From NCBI GenBank assembly GCA_965199915.1, contig OZ241348.1:3968001-4032000 (forward strand): a stretch of DNA of 64,000 nt, given 5' to 3'. Below, piece by piece: positions 59,379 through 64,000 of this stretch (position 1 is the stretch's first letter; each line of letters opens with the position of its first letter). This DNA is from VXYL01 sp965199915 (GTDB taxonomy: Bacteria; Pseudomonadota; Gammaproteobacteria; Pseudomonadales; Azotimanducaceae). The translations under genes were made by a program, and so were the position numbers. The notes beneath the pieces were generated by a model. The model had not been told where the DNA came from. It saw only the letters and a list, made by a program, of their open reading frames with translations, and made no database searches.

Positions 59379-62278
59379 ATGGTCCCGAAGCAATGCAAGC
59401 GCCTGGCCGAGGTCGACTTCCCCATCGCCGAAGTGTCGCGTCATGCGGTGCGGGAGAAGTCGATTCGGCATGGGCATCCGAGCACGTTGCATCTGTGGTG
59501 GGCGCGACGGCCGTTGGCTTCGTGTCGGGCGGTGCTGATGGCGCTGTTGCTGCCGGACCCGTGCGACGAACACTGTCCGGCGGCGTTCAAGGGCGTGGCG
59601 CGGCGGGTGCTGTTGCGGCACGAGGGGCGGCCGCGAGGGTGGGATCAGACCATTGAGACGGACGACGGGCTGCGGCGCATTCTGCTGAAGTTCATCGCGG
59701 ACTTCGCCAATTGGGACGTCGCGGCCAACCCGGCCTATCTGAAGACCGGCCGCGCCTTGGTGAAGGCGGCGCACGGCGAGGAACCGCCGCTGGTGGTGGA
59801 CCCGTTCGCCGGCGGCGGTTCCATTCCGCTGGAAGCGCTGCGCGTGGGCTGCGAGGCGTTCGCCAGCGACTTGAACCCCGTCGCCTGCCTGATCCTCAAG
59901 GTGATGCTGGAGGACATCCCGCGCCACGGCCCGAAGCTCGCGGACGAACTGCGCGAGGCGGGCAGGGAGATCAAGGCGGCGGCGGAGAAGGAACTCGCGG
60001 ACCTCTACCCCAAGGATCCGGACGGCGCGAAGCCCATCGCGTACCTCTGGGCGCGCACGGTGGGCTGCGAAGCGCCGGACTGCGGCGCGGAGATTCCGCT
60101 GATGCGCTCGTTCTGGCTGTGCAGGAAGGAGAAGCGCAAGCGGGCGCTCAAGCCCGGCGTGGTGCGGCGGCAGGATGCGCCGTCGGAAGTGGCGTTCGAG
60201 GTGTTCGAGCCAACGGCTGAGAGCGAAGTGCATGGCGGCACGGTGAGCCGAGCGAACGCCACCTGTCTGTGTTGCGGCACGGTGCTGCCGCCGGAACGGG
60301 TGCGGCTGCAACTGAGCGAGCAGCGCGGTGGGGCGGACGCGATCTTTGATGAGGCGGGGAAGCGCATCGGCGGAGCGCGGATGACGGCGGTGGTGACGCT
60401 CAAGCCCGGCGAGACGGGGCGGCACTATCGGCTGCCGACGGATGCGGACTACGCGGCGGTGCGGAGAGCGCAGGTACGGCTTGATGGCATTCTTGGTGAT
60501 TGGGAGCAGGTGCAGGTCGCGCGTTCAGCGTGCAGCGCTACGGCATGATGCGGTGGGGCGATTTGTTCACAGCGCGGCAGAAGCTGTCGTTAGCAGGCTT
60601 GTGCAAGTTGGCAATGGATGTTCCACATGACGTGAAACCAATGCTTGCGGTCTCGATTGACAAGACGGCTGACCTTGGCAACGCATTGGCGCCTTGGAAG
60701 CCAGACGCGGAGTGTCCGGTGCATCTATTTGCGCGTCAGGCGATTGGCATGGCCTGGGATTTCTGCGAGTCCGTTCCGCCTTGCGATGCCAGTGGGTCTT
60801 TTCTGAGTGCGGCTCAACGAAGTGCGGATGCCCTTAACTCCATTGACGAATCGCTCGGCGCACTTGGACAAGCCCAGCTAGCCGAAGCAACTGAACATCC
60901 ACTGTCGGATGCGTCCGCAACAGTTTGGTTCACTGATCCGCCCTACTACGACGCCGTCCCATACTCCGATCTCTCCGATTTCTTCTTTGTTTGGTTGAAA
61001 CGCGCATTGCCAAGCAGCCCGCGGTTGCAGCAACCCTTTGACGATCAAGAAGCACTTACGCCGAAGGCCCGCGAAGCAGTCCAAGACGAAACCAAGACCT
61101 GCGAAGGCCGCACCAAAGACAGAGCGTTCTTTGAAGACGTGATGGGCCAAGCCTTCGCCGAAGGGCGCCGCGTCTTGCAGGAGACCGGCATTGGCTCGGT
61201 GGTCTTCGCCCACAAGACAACCGACGGCTGGGAGGCGTTGCTTGCGGGCTTGATCCAAGGCGGCTGGACCATCACCGCCTCATGGCCCATCGCCACCGAA
61301 ATGGGCACGCGCCTCCGTGCCCGAGATTCCGCCGCCCTAGCCACCAGCGTCCATCTCGTCTGCCGCCCTCGCCCCGAAGACGCCCCCATCGGCGAGTGGG
61401 CGGACGTCCTCCGCGAACTCCCCAAGCGCGTTTCCGACTGGATGCGCCGTCTGCAAGGCGAGGGCGTGCGCGGCGCCGATCTGGTGTTCGCCTGCGTCGG
61501 CCCGGCCCTCGAAATCTACAGCCGCTACCGCGCCGTGGAGACCGTCGATGGCGGAACGGTCGCGCTCGCGGAGTATCTGGAGCGCGTTTGGGAAGTGGTC
61601 GGACGCACGGCGTTGCAGGAGGTGCTCGGCACGGCGAGCGCCGGCGCGGACGCGCCCTTGCAGGGCGCATTGGAGGAGGACGCCCGCCTCACCGCGCTGT
61701 TCCTTTGGACGCTGCAAAGCACGGAGACCGCCGACGAGGACGAACCCGACGAGGACGCGGTGGCGAGAACCGCCGCCAAGGGCTTCAGCCTGCCCTTCGA
61801 CGTGGTGCGCCGCTTCTCCCAGCCCATGGGCATCGACCTGGACGCTTGGACCGGCCGCATCGTCGCCCAAGCCAAAGGCGCCGTGCGCTTGCTGCCGGTG
61901 GCGGAACGCGCCCGTGCGCTCTTCGGCGAAGACGGCGCCGCCTCCGCCGCCGATTGGATCGAGAGCGACGCCAACCCGGATCGCCAGCTTTCGCTCTTCC
62001 CCGCCGGCGAGCGCGGCCCGCGGCGTCCCCGCGCCCGTTCCATTCTGAACAGCGACGCCGAACTGCAAACCCAAGGCGCCACCACCCTGGACCGCCTGCA
62101 CGCCGCCATGCTCCTGCAAGCGAGCGGCCACGCCGGGGCGCTGCGCGCCCTCATCCACGCCGAACAGGAGCGCGGCCCCACCTTCCTGCGCCTCGCCAAC
62201 GCCCTCACCGCCCTGTATCCTCGCGGCAGTCAAGAGAAGCGTCTGCTGGACGCCATGCTGCTGGCGGTGCCGAAATGA
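59379..62278 (+). pseudogene. DUF1156 adenine-specific DNA methylase split by a frameshift
   Basis: Part 1 (59379-60548) starts KRLAEVDFPIAEVSRHAVRE and SIRHGHPSTLHLWWARRP, the DUF1156 domain, followed by the SAM motif VDPFAGGGSIPLEALRVGCE and a zinc-ribbon-like segment (CEAPDCGAE, CLCCG). Part 2 (usable from about 60520 to 62278) resumes FSVQRYGMMRWGDLFTARQK, then the catalytic WFTDPPYYDAVPYSDLSDFF and the long C-terminal region. The two halves overlap in different frames at 60500-60548, and the linker normally between them seems shortened, so an indel near 60505-60530 broke one gene. Bases from about 60560 to 61200 look clearly AT-richer than both sides. The AAA ATPase gene overlaps its stop. 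Confidence 0.82.
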
Positions 62279-63420
62279 GCGACGGGAAAGACAACGCGGT
62301 GCTGGAACGGATCGAGTCGGTTCACATCAAGGGGTTCCGCTCCCTTGCGGACGTGAAGCTGGACAACATCCCGAACCCGATGGTGCTCTTGGGGGCGAAC
62401 GGTGCGGGGAAGTCGAACCTGACATGTTTCTTTAGGCTACTGAGGGCGATGTACGATCTTCGAGCCGAGGATTTCATCCTTCAAGAGGGTGGCGCTAACG
62501 ACCAACTGTATGCGGGTAGCAAGCAGACCCCACAGATCGAGGCCGATGTGTCAGTGTGGACGCGGTTTGCCCTCTACGGGTTCGAGTTTAAGCTGAAATA
62601 CGCGAGCGGAGATCGACTTGCCTTTGGCAAAGGCAAGTTCAAACCCTACAAGGAAAGATTGGATGCTCCCCGTCTCCCGCCCGTAGCGGAACGCTCCCCT
62701 CCACCCACCCCCTATGGTGCGACGGAGTCCAGCTTCTTTTACGCGGCTAAATCCTCCGCCGACCCGCGGGTGAAGGAAACCACAACAGTAGCGGGCGACT
62801 GTTGGCGCTACCAGTTCAACGACACGTCGCGCGACGCTCCAATCAAGAAGCGATGGGATGTGGAGGACAATCACCGCCTCCTCGAGCATGGCGGCAACCT
62901 CGCTCCCGCTCTACTGCGCCTTAAGGAGCATCATCCTACCAAGTACGAGCTGATTCGCCGCCACGTTCGCCGAATCTTGCCGGAGTTCGACGACTTCCAG
63001 CTTGAGGTAGACTACGGCAAGACGATCCTCAGATGGCGTGGGAGGAGCACAGGTCAGACGTTTGGGGCACACCTCACTTCCGACGGATCGCTGCGGTGCT
63101 TCTGCCTGTTGACACTGCTGAATCTGCCGGACGAAATGTTGCCTAGGATCATCCTGCTGGACGAGCCGGAATTGGGGCTGCACCCTGCGGCCATTGCTCT
63201 GATCTCCCACATGGTGAAGTCTCTGGCAAGAAGGCGCCAAGTGATCGTCGCGACCCAGTCGCCACATTTCGTCGACGCCTTCGGCTTGGGGGAGATGGTC
63301 GTGTTGAACCTGCGTGAGGGAAGGACGGAGGTCGACAAGCCGGACTCAACGAAGTTCGGCCACTTGCTCAAGGAATACTCCACTGGCGAATTGTGGCGGA
63401 AGGGCGTGCTCGGCGGATAA
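62275..63420 (+). CDS. AAA_21-family ATPase (RecF/OLD-like)
   Basis: 381 residues. Walker A VLLGANGAGKSNL (about residues 38-50), Walker B IILLDEPELGLHP (about 292-304), the signature-like GSLRCFCLLTLLN before it, and a final switch His in ATQSPHFVD. This is the ABC-type ATPase found in SMC/RecF/OLD-like defence proteins. Family members are commonly followed by a DUF4276 protein; none is present here, the next gene being a nitroreductase. ATG 62275 overlaps the methylase stop (ATGA), so the two formed an operon. The frame is intact although its partner is broken. Confidence 0.85.
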   Translation: MSDGKDNAVLERIESVHIKGFRSLADVKLDNIPNPMVLLGANGAGKSNLTCFFRLLRAMYDLRAEDFILQEGGANDQLYAGSKQTPQIEADVSVWTRFALYGFEFKLKYASGDRLAFGKGKFKPYKERLDAPRLPPVAERSPPPTPYGATESSFFYAAKSSADPRVKETTTVAGDCWRYQFNDTSRDAPIKKRWDVEDNHRLLEHGGNLAPALLRLKEHHPTKYELIRRHVRRILPEFDDFQLEVDYGKTILRWRGRSTGQTFGAHLTSDGSLRCFCLLTLLNLPDEMLPRIILLDEPELGLHPAAIALISHMVKSLARRRQVIVATQSPHFVDAFGLGEMVVLNLREGRTEVDKPDSTKFGHLLKEYSTGELWRKGVLGG

Positions 63421-63544
63421 CTGTGGATCCGCCCGACCGCGCGCCGCCGGCATGAGCCCCCACGGATGCATGAGCCACGTTCCTGCGCGCCGCGGGGCGC
63501 GCCATCGCGTATCATCACGACGTTGCGTCTTCGGCGGGGGAATC

Positions 63545-64000
63545 GTGGCGGAAGAAACAGGCGTCTTTGAGATCATCTACAACTGCCGCGCCATGCGCCG
63601 GCTGAAGCCGGACCCGGTGCCCGAGGAGTTGTTGCTCAAGCTGATCGACGCCGCCAACCAAGCCCCCACCGGCTCCAACGTGCAAGGGGCCCGCTGGATC
63701 GTGGTGCGCGATGGGGAGCAGCGCGAGAAACTCGCCGCGCTCAACAAAGCCGCGGTGCTTCAGTACGCCGCGCCTTCGTCCGGGCGCGCCGCGGCGCTGC
63801 CGCACCATCCGGCGGACAAGCGGGCGCGGATGCTCAAAGCCGTGCTTTGGCAGGCCGAGCACCTGCAGCACGTTCCCGCCCTCGTCATCGCCTGCTACCA
63901 GTTCGACCGGCCCGTTGGCAGCGGTGCGGCGCAAGCGCTCGGCGGCGGCTCCATTTGGCCCGCGGTGCAGAACCTGTTGCTGGCGGCGCGCGCGCTCGGC
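63545..64000 (+). CDS. Nitroreductase family protein (3' end outside window)
   Basis: First 152 residues of an FMN-dependent nitroreductase-like protein. FEIIYNCRAMRRLKPDPVPE and LLLKLIDAANQAPTGSNVQG form the FMN-phosphate region (R-S-x-R variant as R-A-M-R); SIWPAVQNLLLAARALG is the helix that lines the active site in the dimer. GTG 63545 follows GGCGGGGGAATC at good spacing. A TATCAT at about 63510 could be the -10. Substrate unknown. Confidence 0.88.
   Translation, partial: MAEETGVFEIIYNCRAMRRLKPDPVPEELLLKLIDAANQAPTGSNVQGARWIVVRDGEQREKLAALNKAAVLQYAAPSSGRAAALPHHPADKRARMLKAVLWQAEHLQHVPALVIACYQFDRPVGSGAAQALGGGSIWPAVQNLLLAARALG

Noticed and set aside
59379..63420. Complete BREX, DISARM or helicase-methylase-ATPase defence system
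   Set aside because: Only a broken DUF1156 methylase and one ATPase are present; no helicase, PglZ, DUF499 or DUF3780 gene is seen.

Overview
The window looks like a high-GC gammaproteobacterial chromosome. Several blocks keep classical gammaproteobacterial gene order: pilO/P-pilQ; infC-rpmI-rplT-pheS-pheT-ihfA; suhB/trmJ-iscS-ndk-rlmN-rodZ-hisS-yfgM-bamB with der close by; and prfA-prmC-moeB-xseA. Species cannot be named from sequence alone. A very large adhesin, insertion-sequence fossils, decayed toxin-antitoxin genes and a dispersed hairpin repeat would fit a host-associated or biofilm lifestyle, but that is inference.

Layout. 1-3.1 kb: type IV pilus PilO-PilP (fused) and PilQ, then an O-methyltransferase. 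3.1-11.7 kb: glycine-zipper envelope protein, PhoP/PhoQ-like two-component system, thioredoxin, an anchored alpha-solenoid protein, a TIM-barrel isomerase, an acyl-CoA ligase and a CBS-domain protein. 11.8-17.5 kb: CusC-CusB-CusA type copper/silver efflux operon. 17.6-23.1 kb: translation operon with an AUC-initiated infC, ending in ihfA. 23.2-31.4 kb: one 2716-residue autotransporter (15 Calx-beta and 5 PKD/REJ-like modules plus a C-terminal barrel), preceded by a run of 17 C residues that suggests phase variation. 31.4-32.3 kb: three tandem copies of a dispersed 97-bp hairpin repeat and a decayed DUF4338/ISAs1-type transposase. 32.7-38.6 kb: a FEN/5'-3' exonuclease homologue with lost metal ligands, an S41 lipoprotein protease and a stand-alone N6-adenine methyltransferase. 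38.7-48.4 kb: the suhB-to-bamB housekeeping block, with a clan AA aspartic protease wedged between suhB and trmJ and flanked by two copies of their shared intergenic region. 48.5-50.9 kb: an AbiEi/AbiEii toxin-antitoxin pair whose antitoxin 5' end is split by an IS5-family element. 51.1-58.4 kb: outer-membrane barrel protein, der, an M23 peptidase, and xseA, moeB/thiF, prmC, prfA in an overlapping minus-strand operon. 58.5-63.4 kb: decaying defence/toxin region (start-less vapC, broken DUF5678/aspartic protease pair, split DUF1156 methylase, AAA_21 ATPase). 63.5-64 kb: start of a nitroreductase.

Most striking non-genic signals: (i) a roughly 97-bp multi-hairpin repeat with at least eight copies, which abuts gene ends and in places supplies stop or start codons; (ii) the poly-C tract before the giant adhesin; (iii) the duplicated suhB/trmJ intergenic region around a captured gene; (iv) an IS insertion whose removal on paper restores the antitoxin N-terminus exactly. 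No rRNA, tRNA or CRISPR array was found.
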